From assembly GCA_039908345.1 (NCBI GenBank), contig JAMOBD010000002.1, forward strand, positions 62,001 to 126,000: DNA of 64,000 bases, read 5' to 3'. The notes under the pieces are model-generated. The model saw only the letters and a list, made by a program, of their open reading frames with translations. It was not told where the DNA came from and ran no database searches. Positions 10,312 through 18,381 of this stretch are shown piece by piece. The DNA comes from Magnetospirillum sp. WYHS-4 (GTDB taxonomy: Bacteria; Pseudomonadota; Alphaproteobacteria; Rhodospirillales; GLO-3). Each line of letters begins with the position of its first letter. Within the stretch, counting starts at the first letter, position 1. The position numbers and the translations under genes are program-made.

Positions 10312-11649
10312 ATGCTGACTCGGATCGAAATCGATGGCTTTAAGACTTTCGAGAATTTTGCTCTCGACCTGAAACCCTTTGCCGCCATCGTCGGTCCCAA
10401 TGCTAGCGGCAAGTCCAACCTGTTCGATGCCATTCGGTTCCTTTCGCTTCTGGCCAGACATGACGTAAGGACCGCCATGCAGCAGCTTCGCGGGGAACCC
10501 GAGGAGTTGTTCCGGCGTACCGAGGCCAGCCGGGCTTCGCGTATGAGGTTCGCGGTGCAGATCCTGCTGGACGCCGAAGGCACCGATTCCTTTGGCAGCC
10601 AGTTCGAGATCAAGGCCCAGAGGCTGCATTACGAGGTGGAGATTACCATCAAGCACGGGAGCAAGGGCCAACCGCGAGGCATTTTCGTGACGGGGGAAGA
10701 ATGCCGCGCCATCCCGCGCAAGGAGGAAAAGGTTACTTTCCCCAGCATCAAGTATCTGGCCCCGACTTCCCGGCCCTTTCTTCTCACAAAAAAGGAAAAA
10801 GGCCAGACGTTGGCCTTCGAAATCCGCCAGGATGGGGCGACCAAACGTGGGCGGCCGGTGACGCTGCCGGCAGCGGAGGCTTCTCGGACGGCGTTATCGA
10901 CCATCTCCACGGCCGAGTTTCCGCACCTTTACGCGCTGAAGGACCTTTTCGTTTCCACCCAGTTCCTGGAAATCAATCCCCAAGCCGCACGGCGATCGAG
11001 CGACCGCTTCGAAAGCCGGGACCTGCGGCCGGATGCCTCCAACCTGTCGGCGGTTCTCGCCCGCCTCAAGGAGATCACGGCCGCCGACGACCGCCCGGAA
11101 GGCATCATCGCGGATATTTCGGCCGACTTGGCCTCGCTGGTGCCGTCGGTTCGGTCGGTAAAGGTCTTCGACGACGAGGATACGAAGGAATATTCGTTCG
11201 GCGTAGCCATGTCGGAACAGCTGCAATTCAGTTCGCGCGTCATCTCGGATGGCACCCTCAGGCTCCTGGCGCTGCTTGCCGTGCTGGACGATCCGAACCG
11301 CAAAGGAATACTCTGTTTCGAGGAGCCGGAAAACGGCGTCCACGAGGGCCGCATCCCCATGCTTGTGGAGTTTCTCCGCAAGGCGGTGTCCCGTCCGGAA
11401 GCCATCGGCACCGACCGTCTGTTCCAAGTCCTGGTCAATACCCATTCCCCGGCGGTGATGGCTGCGTTGCAAGACGAGGAAATCGTTGCCGCCGATTCGG
11501 TCAGCCATATCGATCCGAAAAGCCGGACCAAGGCGGTCAAGACCAGAATGCGGACTGGCGTCAAGACCGAACTCGACCTCAATCCCGAAACCGACCTGAC
11601 CCGGGGCGAAGTCGCCGCACTGCTCAAGCGCCAGAGCGGGGAGGCCTGA
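10312..11649 (+). CDS. AAA_21-type (OLD/RloA-like) ATPase
   Basis: A 445-residue SMC/ABC-like ATPase. Walker A is GPNASGKSN near residue 29, the signature region is SDGTLRLLALLAVL, Walker B is ILCFEEPENGVH, and the switch histidine is in VNTHSPAVM. This arrangement is typical of AAA_21 ATPases that partner nucleases in OLD-, RloAB- and PARIS-like defence systems. It has no TOPRIM domain of its own; its stop codon shares a base with the start of the next gene, which encodes one, so the two likely act as a complex. Membrane segments are absent. Its precise role is inferred from family and context; a housekeeping role in DNA metabolism cannot be excluded. Confidence 0.85.
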   Translation: MLTRIEIDGFKTFENFALDLKPFAAIVGPNASGKSNLFDAIRFLSLLARHDVRTAMQQLRGEPEELFRRTEASRASRMRFAVQILLDAEGTDSFGSQFEIKAQRLHYEVEITIKHGSKGQPRGIFVTGEECRAIPRKEEKVTFPSIKYLAPTSRPFLLTKKEKGQTLAFEIRQDGATKRGRPVTLPAAEASRTALSTISTAEFPHLYALKDLFVSTQFLEINPQAARRSSDRFESRDLRPDASNLSAVLARLKEITAADDRPEGIIADISADLASLVPSVRSVKVFDDEDTKEYSFGVAMSEQLQFSSRVISDGTLRLLALLAVLDDPNRKGILCFEEPENGVHEGRIPMLVEFLRKAVSRPEAIGTDRLFQVLVNTHSPAVMAALQDEEIVAADSVSHIDPKSRTKAVKTRMRTGVKTELDLNPETDLTRGEVAALLKRQSGEA

Positions 11650-12308
11650 TGCATCTGGCGTGGGCAGCCTACTACGAAGGCGGCAGCGACCGAGCGTATT
11701 TCGACGTCCTTCTGCCGCGGATCATGGAAGAGATCACCCTGTCCGACGGACTGCGCCAAGTCAGCATTCCGAACGCGGCGGCCGTGCATCTGGGCCTGAA
11801 GAACCGCGAAGTCGCAGCGGTTGCCGCCGAGGCCTGCGCCAATGCCGAGGCCTTCCACCTGCTGTTCATCCACGCGGACTCGGGGGGACGCGCGCAATCG
11901 TCCTCCCTGGACAGCCGGGGAAAAGCCTATTGCGCCGCCGTCGAAGCGCGATGCTCATTGAGATCGGCCCGCTGCATCGTCATGGAACCGCGCCACGAAA
12001 CGGAAGCCTGGGTCATGGCCGATCCCGATGCCGTCCTGGGGGCGCTCGGTTTCCGGGGCGGCCGGCAAGCCCTGGCCCTGCCGGCTGATGCCGACGAAGC
12101 GGAACGCCTTGTCGATCCCAAGGCGACTTTGAAAAATGCCGTAAACGCGGTTCGGAACCGCCGCGCCTGTCGCGGAGATGCAGACCTGTTCACCGCCATC
12201 GCCCAGAGACAAGCCATCGATCGCCTTCGCGGGGCGGCGTCTTTTCGATCGTTCGAAGGCGCGTTGCGGGGCGGATTGGCGGATCTCGGCTGTATTGCCC
12301 CCTCCTAA
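11649..12308 (+). CDS. TOPRIM/DUF4276-like protein, partner of the ATPase
   Basis: A 219-residue protein beginning AAYYEGGSDRAYFDVLLPRI, which resembles the acidic first motif of TOPRIM/DUF4276 proteins (E-G-x-x-D/E). A second acidic motif is in LLFIHADSGG, and MEPRHETEAWVMADPDAV matches the ExEAWxxAD signature typical of DUF4276. TOPRIM folds bind metal and cleave or join nucleic acid; DUF4276 genes commonly follow AAA ATPases. The ATG overlaps the ATPase stop by one base, so translation is coupled. Its 3' end overlaps the convergent exonuclease gene by four bases. The family call rests on motifs read by eye; nuclease activity is not shown. Confidence 0.7.
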   Translation: MHLAWAAYYEGGSDRAYFDVLLPRIMEEITLSDGLRQVSIPNAAAVHLGLKNREVAAVAAEACANAEAFHLLFIHADSGGRAQSSSLDSRGKAYCAAVEARCSLRSARCIVMEPRHETEAWVMADPDAVLGALGFRGGRQALALPADADEAERLVDPKATLKNAVNAVRNRRACRGDADLFTAIAQRQAIDRLRGAASFRSFEGALRGGLADLGCIAPS

Positions 12309-13135
12309 AGCAGGAACCGGTTGCCCGAGGCCAGGCCCCAGGCGTCAAGAAAGGCGCCCAGGTGGGGGCGCTTTTCCATTTCCGCCTGGATGTATGAGAC
12401 CACATCGGCGGCGGCGCGGTTGTAGCCGTCGGCGCTCAGGGTCCCGGTATGCAGCTTCCAGCGCAGATATACCAAGTACGTGTTGAGCACGTCTGTCTCG
12501 CAATAGTCGCGCACCTCCTGGATACGGCCCTCGTCGACCATTTGGGCGACCTGGGAGCCCTCGGTGCCGAACTTGCCGGGAAACCCCAGGGCGGCGCAGA
12601 CCTCGTTCAGCTTTACCCGTGCCGAGGCGCCGTAGTCCGACAGCACCTCCAGCAGGTCGCAATGCCAGTCGGCGGCATAGCGGCTGTTGTAGCTGGCCCA
12701 CTTGTCGCCCGCCTGGTGCAGGTAGGGGGCGGAGATGCCGTGCACCATGGCCCGGTACTTGAGCACCGGCAGATCGAAACTGCGGCCGTTGAAGCTGACC
12801 AGGCGCGGCTTCAGGCGTTCGAAGTGCTGGAAAAATCCCTGCAGCAAGGTCTTTTCGTCGTAGTCGGCCCGCCCGCCCGAACGCAATTCGCGCAGCACGT
12901 ACGATTCGCCCGTGCCGTCGCGCTCGATGTCGGCCTCCAGGAAGCCGATCGCCACCACCTTGTGGAAGGGCTGCCGGGGGAAGGGATTGCGGCCTTCGGT
13001 GATTTCCAGGTGATAGCGCTCCAATTCGGCCCGCCGGGCCGCCACGCCGGGCTCGGAAAAGCCCGTCAGATTAGGCACCACGTCGGTATCGGGCAGGGTC
13101 TCGATGTCGAAGACGAAGAGCGTCCGGTGCTGCAT
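12305..13135 (-). CDS. PolB-type DEDDy 3'-5' exonuclease family protein
   Basis: A 276-residue stand-alone exonuclease domain related to that of B-family DNA polymerases. Motif Exo I is FDIETLPD at residues 9-16, Exo II is in LVSFNGRSFDLPVLKYRAM, and Exo III is RDYCETDVLNTY near residue 225 (Tyr form, YxxxD-like spacing with CETD). No polymerase domain follows. It is divergent from ybaB-recR with a 55-base gap, so a DNA repair role is reasonable. Its true in vivo substrate is unknown. Confidence 0.85.
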   Translation of the reverse strand: MQHRTLFVFDIETLPDTDVVPNLTGFSEPGVAARRAELERYHLEITEGRNPFPRQPFHKVVAIGFLEADIERDGTGESYVLRELRSGGRADYDEKTLLQGFFQHFERLKPRLVSFNGRSFDLPVLKYRAMVHGISAPYLHQAGDKWASYNSRYAADWHCDLLEVLSDYGASARVKLNEVCAALGFPGKFGTEGSQVAQMVDEGRIQEVRDYCETDVLNTYLVYLRWKLHTGTLSADGYNRAAADVVSYIQAEMEKRPHLGAFLDAWGLASGNRFLL

Positions 13136-13190
13136 GACTCGTTCTCCTTCCCCTGCTATACACGAGGCACGTTCGCAAGAGGAGACCCGG

Positions 13191-13514
13191 ATGAAGAACC
13201 TTGGCCAGATGATGAAGCAGGCTCAACAATTGCAGAGCCGGATGACCCAGTTCCAGCAGGACATGACGCTGATCGAGGCCGAAGGCTCGGCAGGGGGCGG
13301 CATGGTCAAGGTCCGGGTGTCCGGCAAAGGCGAGTTGCGCGGCCTCAAGATCGACCCAGCCCTGATGGCGCCGGGCGAGGCCGAGGTCCTGGAGGACCTG
13401 ATCGTCGCCGCCCACAACGACGCCCGCACCAAGGTGGAGTCGGAAGTCGCCAAGAAGATGGCCGAGGTCACCGGCGGGCTGCAATTGCCGCCCGGCTTCC
13501 AACTGCCCTTCTGA
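13191..13514 (+). CDS. YbaB/EbfC nucleoid-associated protein
   Basis: A 107-residue DNA-binding protein of the YbaB/EbfC family: MKNLGQMMKQAQQLQSRM helix, then the sheet (AEGSAGGGMVKVRVSGKGEL) and a second long helix. It starts at ATG 13191 with AAGAGGAGA upstream. recR follows after nine bases, the usual pairing; however dnaX, which normally precedes ybaB, is not upstream here and is replaced by a divergent exonuclease gene. The protein coats DNA and affects nucleoid structure; its exact role is not settled in the family. Confidence 0.93.
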   Translation: MKNLGQMMKQAQQLQSRMTQFQQDMTLIEAEGSAGGGMVKVRVSGKGELRGLKIDPALMAPGEAEVLEDLIVAAHNDARTKVESEVAKKMAEVTGGLQLPPGFQLPF

Positions 13515-13523
13515 TCGGCCCCC

Positions 13524-14117
13524 ATGGCGGTCGGCCCCGTCGAGCACCTGATCCAGCTTCTCGCCCGCCTGCCGGGCCTGGGACCGCGTTCGGCGCGCCG
13601 CGCCGCTCTGTTCCTTCTGAAGAAGCGCGAAGCCCTGCTCACTCCCTTGGCCCAGGCCCTCGCCGAGGCCGCCCGCGCGGTGCGGACCTGTTCGGTCTGT
13701 GGTAACCTGGACATGGCCGACCCCTGCCCCATCTGCGCCGACGCCCGGCGCGATCCTTCGACGCTTTGCGTGGTGGAGGACGTGGCCGACCTTTGGGCCC
13801 TGGAACGCTCCGCGCTCTTTCGCGGCCGCTACCACGTGCTGGGCGGAACCCTGTCCGCCCTCGACGGCGTGGGGCCGGACGACCTGGGCATCCCGCGTCT
13901 GGTGGCCCGCGCCAAGGCGCCGGAAATCGCCGAGGTGATTCTCGCCGCCAACGCGACCGTGGACGGTCAAACCACCGCCCATTACATCGCCGAGCGACTG
14001 AAGGATTGCGGCGTCATCGTCACCGGTCTGGCCCATGGCGTCCCGGTGGGGGGCGAACTGGACTACCTGGACGACGGCACCCTGACCGCCGCCCTCAAGG
14101 CCCGCCGCCCGGTCTGA
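13524..14117 (+). CDS. recR: Recombination mediator RecR
   Basis: A 197-residue protein of the RecFOR pathway that helps load RecA at gaps. It contains the N-terminal helix-hairpin-helix ([17 protein letters not shown]), the C4 zinc finger ([16 protein letters not shown] near residue 57) and the TOPRIM region ([16 protein letters not shown]... [16 protein letters not shown]), and ends with the Walker-B-like region ([20 protein letters not shown]). Length is normal. It lies nine bases after ybaB and is probably co-transcribed with it. Confidence 0.97.
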   Translation: MAVGPVEHLIQLLARLPGLGPRSARRAALFLLKKREALLTPLAQALAEAARAVRTCSVCGNLDMADPCPICADARRDPSTLCVVEDVADLWALERSALFRGRYHVLGGTLSALDGVGPDDLGIPRLVARAKAPEIAEVILAANATVDGQTTAHYIAERLKDCGVIVTGLAHGVPVGGELDYLDDGTLTAALKARRPV

Positions 14118-14243
14118 GCCCCTATCCCGGCGATTGGGGATAAGTCTGGGGATGGAAGGGTGGCGATGGCCCTGCAAGTCGCCTGGACCAAGGCTTTGCC
14201 GCACCGTTCAACGCCTTGATCTCCCATGCGTCTAAAATTCAAT

Positions 14244-14270
14244 ATATTGATAAATATTGATAATTTATCA
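14244..14270. repeat. Tandem 10-base repeat overlapping a perfect inverted repeat
   Basis: ATATTGATAA occurs twice in direct succession (14244-14253 and 14254-14263). The second copy overlaps the perfect palindrome TGATAA-T-TTATCA (14258-14270). The block is nearly pure A/T in an otherwise very GC-rich chromosome. The pattern resembles a binding site for a dimeric regulator (loosely Fur-box-like) but no gene start lies near, so the role is open. Confidence 0.5.
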
Positions 14271-14385
14271 TTGTTTCGATGGCGTTTCGCCAACTTTCGT
14301 CGACCGGGCCGATAGCCCCGCTTTTCCTGGCGTTCCTTCGGTTTATGTGGAAAAGCGTCCCTCGCCGAGTCCTACCGTCAAGGGC

Positions 14386-14441
14386 AAAAAAACACCCCGG
14401 GACGCCATCGAAGAGAGATCGGGGGGCGGCGACCCGGGGTG
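14386..14441 (-). terminator. Rho-independent terminator of the rhodanese gene
   Basis: On the minus strand a 14-base stem (arms at 14428-14441 and 14393-14406, with one mismatch-like step) encloses a 21-base loop and is followed by seven T residues (14392-14386). It sits 25 bases after the rhodanese stop, exactly where its terminator is expected. Confidence 0.8.
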
Positions 14442-14465
14442 GCAGGTATTGTCGCTCTCGTCAGA

Positions 14466-14834
14466 TCAGTTTTCGACGGCGAACCCTTCCGCCTTCCAGG
14501 CGTTCAATCCGCCGCGCATGCTGATTCCTTCGCCGAATCCGGCCTTGAGGAGCTGCTTGGCCGCCGCAGCCGAGCGCTTGCCGACCGCGCAATGAAGCAC
14601 CACGCGCAGCCCCGGAAGCCGAGGGAAGTTCTGTCCATCGAAGAACGACAGGGGCATCAGCAGAGCACCGGGGATTCGCTCGTTCTCGAATTCGCTTGCC
14701 TCGCGCACGTCCACCAGCAGCACCTCGCCCGCCTGCATCCAGCTATGGACCTGGGCGGGGTCGACCTCGGTGGGTTCGCGCAACGTGATGGCCTCATCCA
14801 CGGCGGGCTTGTGAGCGGAGACGGAGACGTTCAT
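14466..14834 (-). CDS. Single-domain rhodanese
   Basis: A 122-residue cytoplasmic rhodanese. The domain begins VDPAQVHSWMQAGEVLLVDVREASEFENERIPGA in several conserved steps, and the active-site loop is HCAVGKRS with the catalytic cysteine near residue 85, which carries the persulfide during sulfur transfer. The ATG at 14834 has CGAGG six bases upstream; the frame stays open farther upstream but has no better start. A strong promoter precedes it and a terminator follows, so it is a single-gene unit. It may serve persulfide handling, in keeping with other sulfur genes in the window. Confidence 0.92.
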   Translation of the reverse strand: MNVSVSAHKPAVDEAITLREPTEVDPAQVHSWMQAGEVLLVDVREASEFENERIPGALLMPLSFFDGQNFPRLPGLRVVLHCAVGKRSAAAAKQLLKAGFGEGISMRGGLNAWKAEGFAVEN

Positions 14835-14874
14835 GGCTAGCCTCGAAAGATTATCGTTTGTCGATGTGTTGATT

Positions 14875-14903
14875 AACATAAAAGACCACGTTTCGCGTGT
14901 CAA
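14875..14903 (-). promoter_or_regulatory. Sigma-70-type promoter of the rhodanese gene
   Basis: On the minus strand a perfect -35 box TTGACA (14903-14898) is followed after 17 bases by TATGTT (14880-14875). It lies about 40 bases before the rhodanese start, inside an AT-rich divergent region. This is one of the best promoter matches in the window. Confidence 0.75.
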
Positions 14904-14970
14904 ACATATTTTCATCACACAATACATTTGTTTTATATGGCGACTGCCCGACCCCGTTATAGTCCCAGCC

Positions 14971-15846
14971 ATGGTTCCGACCCCCGGAAACGACCCTCTG
15001 CGCGGCGTCTTCTGGATGGCCTTCGCCACGCTGGCAGGAACGGGCATGTTGATCTGCATCCGCTTCGTGGGACGAGACGTTCATCCCCTTGAGATCGGGT
15101 TCCTGCGCTGTCTGCTGGCCTTGCCGCTGCTGCTGCCCTGGTACCTGCCGCAGCACGGCTGGCGGATTCCGCTCGGCCAATGGCGCCTGCAGGTGGCGCG
15201 CGGGGCCATGGTCCTGGTGACCATGCTGTCCTATTTCTCCGCCGCCCTGATGCTGCCCCTGGCGGCGCTGATCGCCTTTACCCTTACCGGCCCCCTGTTC
15301 ACCACTCTGGGGGCCGCCCTGTTTCTCAAGGAACGGGTCGACTATCGCCGCTGGACCGCGGTGGCCGTCGGTTTTGGTGGTGCCCTACTGGTGGCGGCGC
15401 CCGATCCCCTGGGCCCCGACGTTTCCATGCTAGGCGTCCTGCTGGCACTGGCGACCGCCTTGTTCGGAGCCGTCGAACTGGTCCTGCTGAAGTCCTTGTC
15501 CGGGCGCCAATCCACCTGGACCAACGTGGTCTGGGTCACCCTGGTGATGGCCGCCGGATCGGCGGCCCCGGCGGCGACGGTCTGGACATCCCCGTCCCCT
15601 GCCGGCCTCGCGTGGCTGGCGGGCTTGGCGGCTTTCGCGACGCTCGCCCAGGCGGCGGTGAGCCGCGCCTTCTACTGGAGCGACGTGGCCCCGGTCATGG
15701 CGGCGCAATTCCTCCAACTCGTCCTTGCGGCCCTGGCCGGCTGGCTGCTGTTCGGTGAGGCCATCGGCCCCACCACCCTGGCCGGAGCCGCCCTGATCCT
15801 GGCGGCCAACGCGTCGGTGCTGCGCGGCCGACCGGATGCATATTAA
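14971..15846 (+). CDS. EamA/DMT-superfamily transporter
   Basis: A 291-residue integral membrane protein with about ten hydrophobic helices arranged as two EamA repeats (first from FWMAFATLAGTGMLICIRFV, second from VSMLGVLLALATALFGAVEL). The conserved pattern LPLAALIAFTLTGPLFTTLGAALFLKERV at the end of repeat one is typical. Members export metabolites such as amino acids or related compounds; the substrate cannot be told from sequence. Start taken at ATG 14971, which begins a cytoplasmic leader; the open frame starts earlier at 14833 but that part covers the rhodanese promoter. Confidence 0.9.
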   Translation: MVPTPGNDPLRGVFWMAFATLAGTGMLICIRFVGRDVHPLEIGFLRCLLALPLLLPWYLPQHGWRIPLGQWRLQVARGAMVLVTMLSYFSAALMLPLAALIAFTLTGPLFTTLGAALFLKERVDYRRWTAVAVGFGGALLVAAPDPLGPDVSMLGVLLALATALFGAVELVLLKSLSGRQSTWTNVVWVTLVMAAGSAAPAATVWTSPSPAGLAWLAGLAAFATLAQAAVSRAFYWSDVAPVMAAQFLQLVLAALAGWLLFGEAIGPTTLAGAALILAANASVLRGRPDAY

Positions 15847-15869
15847 GAAACGCCATGAAGCCGTAGCGC

Positions 15870-16718
15870 CTAATCCAAGGTCTTCCCCAGCCGCCCCGCC
15901 AAGTCCTGGACGAACTGCCAGGCGACACGCCCCGACCGGGCGCCGCGCGCCATCGACCATTCCAGGGCCGCCGCCCGCAGCCGGCGCCTGGACACCTTCA
16001 GGCCATACCGCCTCGCATAGCCCTCGACGATGGCGAAATAGGTATCCTGGTCACAGGCATGAAAGCCAAGCCAGAGCCCGAAGCGGTCGGAGAGGGAAAC
16101 CTTTTCCTCCACCGCTTCCGAGGGATTGATGGCCGAGGAACGTTCATTCTCGATCATGTCGCGGGGCATCAGGTGGCGGCGGTTGGAGGTGGCGTAGAAC
16201 AGCACGTTGGCCGGGCGCCCATCGATGCCTCCTTCCAGGGCCGCCTTCAGGGATTTGTAAGACGTGTCGCCGCCGTCGAAGGACAGGTCGTCGCAGAACA
16301 CCAGGAAGCGCCTCCCGCTGCCCCGCAGCACCGCCAGCAGGCGCGGCAGGGTGGCGATGTCCTCGCGGTGTATCTCGATCAGCGCCAGGCAGCGGGGGGC
16401 TTCTTCGTTCAGGCGGGCATGGACGGCCTTGACCAGGGAGCTCTTGCCCGTCCCCCGGGCGCCCCACAGCAGGGCGTTGTTGGCCGGCAAGCCCCGGGCG
16501 AAGCGACGGGTATTATCCAGCAACGCAGCCCGCTGGTCCTCCACACCCTTCAGCAGGTCCAAAGCCACCCGGTTGACCGACGCCACCGGCTCCAGGCGCG
16601 CTTCCGGCCCATGCCAGACGAAGGCGTCGGCCGCCTCCAGGTCGGCGGGCGGCGGGGCAGCCGGGGCCAGGCGCTCCAGGGCGGCGGCAATACGGGCGAG
16701 AAGATCGGGATCGGTCAA
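15870..16718 (-). CDS. DUF815-family P-loop ATPase
   Basis: A 282-residue AAA-type ATPase. Walker A is GARGTGKSSLVKAV near residue 85, Walker B is FLVFCDDLSF, and the family stretch VLFYATSNRRHLMPRDMIEN with SLSDRFGLWLGF is present. DUF815 ATPases are widespread in proteobacteria; their function is not well established. No membrane segment. It converges on the EamA gene (24 bases) and is divergent from the TPR gene with a 104-base gap. Confidence 0.92.
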   Translation of the reverse strand: MTDPDLLARIAAALERLAPAAPPPADLEAADAFVWHGPEARLEPVASVNRVALDLLKGVEDQRAALLDNTRRFARGLPANNALLWGARGTGKSSLVKAVHARLNEEAPRCLALIEIHREDIATLPRLLAVLRGSGRRFLVFCDDLSFDGGDTSYKSLKAALEGGIDGRPANVLFYATSNRRHLMPRDMIENERSSAINPSEAVEEKVSLSDRFGLWLGFHACDQDTYFAIVEGYARRYGLKVSRRRLRAAALEWSMARGARSGRVAWQFVQDLAGRLGKTLD

Positions 16719-16822
16719 GGCATCCTCCTGGGCGGCAGGGCGGTAGCAACGGCTCGATCAAGCCATATGGATTTACAAGTTATTGGCCTCATCGGCCAGA
16801 GAAGCCATGATAGGATGAGTCC

Positions 16823-17488
16823 ATGCGGTTCCGCCTTCGCCTCATCGACCTCGTCCTCGTGCTGCTGATCGGCATCATGGCGATACGCCATTGGCCCTAT
16901 GATCCGGCCAAGGAAGCCTGGCGTGTGGGATTCCGCCAGATGATCGCGGGCGACCACGAGACCGCCCTCGCCCGCTTCGACGACGTCCTGACGGCGCAGC
17001 CCGGCTTTCAACGCGCTTTCTTCTACCGGGGCTACTCGCTGTTCTTCCTGGGCCGGTTCAACGAGGCCGCCCAGGATTTCTCCGAAGGCTTGTCCCTGGG
17101 GGGCGACCCGTACATGCTGTTCTGGCGCTACATGGCGCGCCGCCGGAGCGGCGCAGAAGGCGACGGCGAACTGTTGGCGGGACTGCGTGAACGAAACCTG
17201 GATCTCGATGGCTGGCCGGGTATTCTAGGCGCCACTCTGATGGGCACGGCCTCCGAGGACGCGGTCCTCGCTCGCGCCGTCGGAGAAAACGCGGACAGCC
17301 AAGCCGGCCTGTTGGCCGAGGCCCATTTCTATCTGGGCCAACGCCGCCTGATCGAGGGCGAACGCGACAAGGCCCTGGCCCATTTCCGCAAGGCCGTAGC
17401 GACGGGAGCCATCAACTACCTGGAACAGAGTGCCGCCGCCCAGGAAGTCCTCGCCCTTTCGTCGCAGAGGCCGGAGGAAAGCCGGTAG
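16823..17488 (+). CDS. TPR-repeat protein with N-terminal membrane anchor
   Basis: A 221-residue product. Residues about 6-24 (LRLIDLVLVLLIGIMAIRHW) form one hydrophobic segment, probably an uncleaved anchor. Tetratricopeptide repeats follow (FRQMIAGDHETALARFDDVLTAQPGF, FYRGYSLFFLGRFNEAAQDF and near the end FYLGQRRLIEGERDKALAHF), giving an NlpI-like layout, though there is no lipobox. TPR proteins act as binding scaffolds; no specific partner is evident. It stands alone between divergent and convergent neighbours. Confidence 0.8.
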   Translation: MRFRLRLIDLVLVLLIGIMAIRHWPYDPAKEAWRVGFRQMIAGDHETALARFDDVLTAQPGFQRAFFYRGYSLFFLGRFNEAAQDFSEGLSLGGDPYMLFWRYMARRRSGAEGDGELLAGLRERNLDLDGWPGILGATLMGTASEDAVLARAVGENADSQAGLLAEAHFYLGQRRLIEGERDKALAHFRKAVATGAINYLEQSAAAQEVLALSSQRPEESR

Positions 17489-17530
17489 CAGCGGCCGCCG
17501 CGCACGCCTTGGCCCGCGCGGCAAGAGGCT

Positions 17531-17983
17531 CTACGGCCCAAATATCCAGTGGAAAATCCGGTCGCCGGGACTGATGCCCAGGCGCTGGACCGTGCCGGCG
17601 TTCAGTTCCAGGACGGCACGCACAGGTTCCGGCGCGGCGATGATATCGAGAGAATGGGGAACCGTGTTCTCGGCAATGCCGGCGATGGTCCCGTCGGCCC
17701 TGAGAAACAGCATGTCGAGAGGAATGAAGGTGTTCTTCATCCACATCGAGACCGGTTGGATGCGGCCGAAATCGAACAGCATACCGGCGTCGGCGGCCAT
17801 CGATTTTCGGTGTTGCAGGCCCTCGGCGCGCTGCAAGGGCGTCTCGGCCAGTTCCACCGTGAAACGGTATTGCGCACCGCCGCTCAGCACGGCCAGGGTG
17901 GAACCGCGAAAGGTCTCCGCCCGGGCTGCCGACCCCACCGCAAGGGCCGCAGCCAAAAGAAGACCGACGACCCCGCGCCTCAC
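17531..17983 (-). CDS. DUF192 family exported protein
   Basis: About 150 residues. With the GTG start at 17983 the protein begins with a signal peptide (RRGVVGLLLAAALAVGSAARAE) followed by the DUF192 domain (FTVELAETPLQRAEGLQHRK, MLFDFGRIQPVSMWMKNTFIPLDMLF). DUF192 proteins are small, mostly periplasmic, and of unknown function. The GTG overlaps the stop of the upstream gene as GTGA, indicating translational coupling. A longer in-frame form would begin inside the upstream gene and lose a clean signal peptide. Confidence 0.87.
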   Translation of the reverse strand: MRRGVVGLLLAAALAVGSAARAETFRGSTLAVLSGGAQYRFTVELAETPLQRAEGLQHRKSMAADAGMLFDFGRIQPVSMWMKNTFIPLDMLFLRADGTIAGIAENTVPHSLDIIAAPEPVRAVLELNAGTVQRLGISPGDRIFHWIFGP

Positions 17984-18381
17984 TTCTTCTTGGCCTTGGC
18001 CTGTTGCTTGCGCAGATTGACCGCCCCGCATGCCTGGCCGACCACATTGGCGGATACGAAGGCCTTGCTGCCCTCCTTCGCCAACAACTCGCAGGCTTGG
18101 TTGAAGACTTCCATGGCCAGTTCCGAGAGATCGATGCTGATCCCCTTTGGAAGCTTGGTGAACAAGGCGTCCATCTGCACGATGGTCCGTTCGACGCTGG
18201 TGCGCATCTGCGCGTCGTTCGTGGCGGTCTTGGCGATATCGGCGATCTTTCGCCCGACGACCATGACAAAGCCCTTGCCCCAGCAGGTCTCGCGAGCGCT
18301 AGCGCCCTGATCCGCCAGCAAGAGCATGTCCTCGCGCGACAACTCGCGCACGATGGTGTCGAGACTGTCACGATGTTCCAT
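17980..18381 (-). CDS. Conserved hypothetical protein, coupled to DUF192 gene
   Basis: A helical product of 133 residues from ATG 18381 (MEHRDSLDTIVRELSREDML) ending in a Lys/Ala tail (KQQAKAKKK). I do not recognise a family. Two cysteines (ETCWGKGF and ACELLAKE) and no signal peptide or membrane helix are seen. An in-frame GTG at 18465 would add 28 residues with three cysteines (KSCLLCPRGTRCRG); neither start has a strong ribosome binding site. The four-base GTGA junction with the DUF192 gene suggests joint expression. Confidence 0.65.
   Translation of the reverse strand: MEHRDSLDTIVRELSREDMLLLADQGASARETCWGKGFVMVVGRKIADIAKTATNDAQMRTSVERTIVQMDALFTKLPKGISIDLSELAMEVFNQACELLAKEGSKAFVSANVVGQACGAVNLRKQQAKAKKK

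Larger units (their letters stand above)
14118..14465. other. 348-base intergenic stretch with AT-rich repeat and terminator
   Basis: No convincing gene is present between recR and the convergent rhodanese gene. The stretch holds a strikingly AT-rich block around 14230-14275 (see the repeat entry) and the minus-strand terminator at 14386-14441. Open frames here lack ribosome binding sites and family resemblance. Confidence 0.6.

Noticed and set aside
10312-13135. Three-gene defence system including the PolB-type exonuclease
   Set aside because: The exonuclease is convergent to the ATPase/TOPRIM pair, and it is a common stand-alone gene, so I do not include it.
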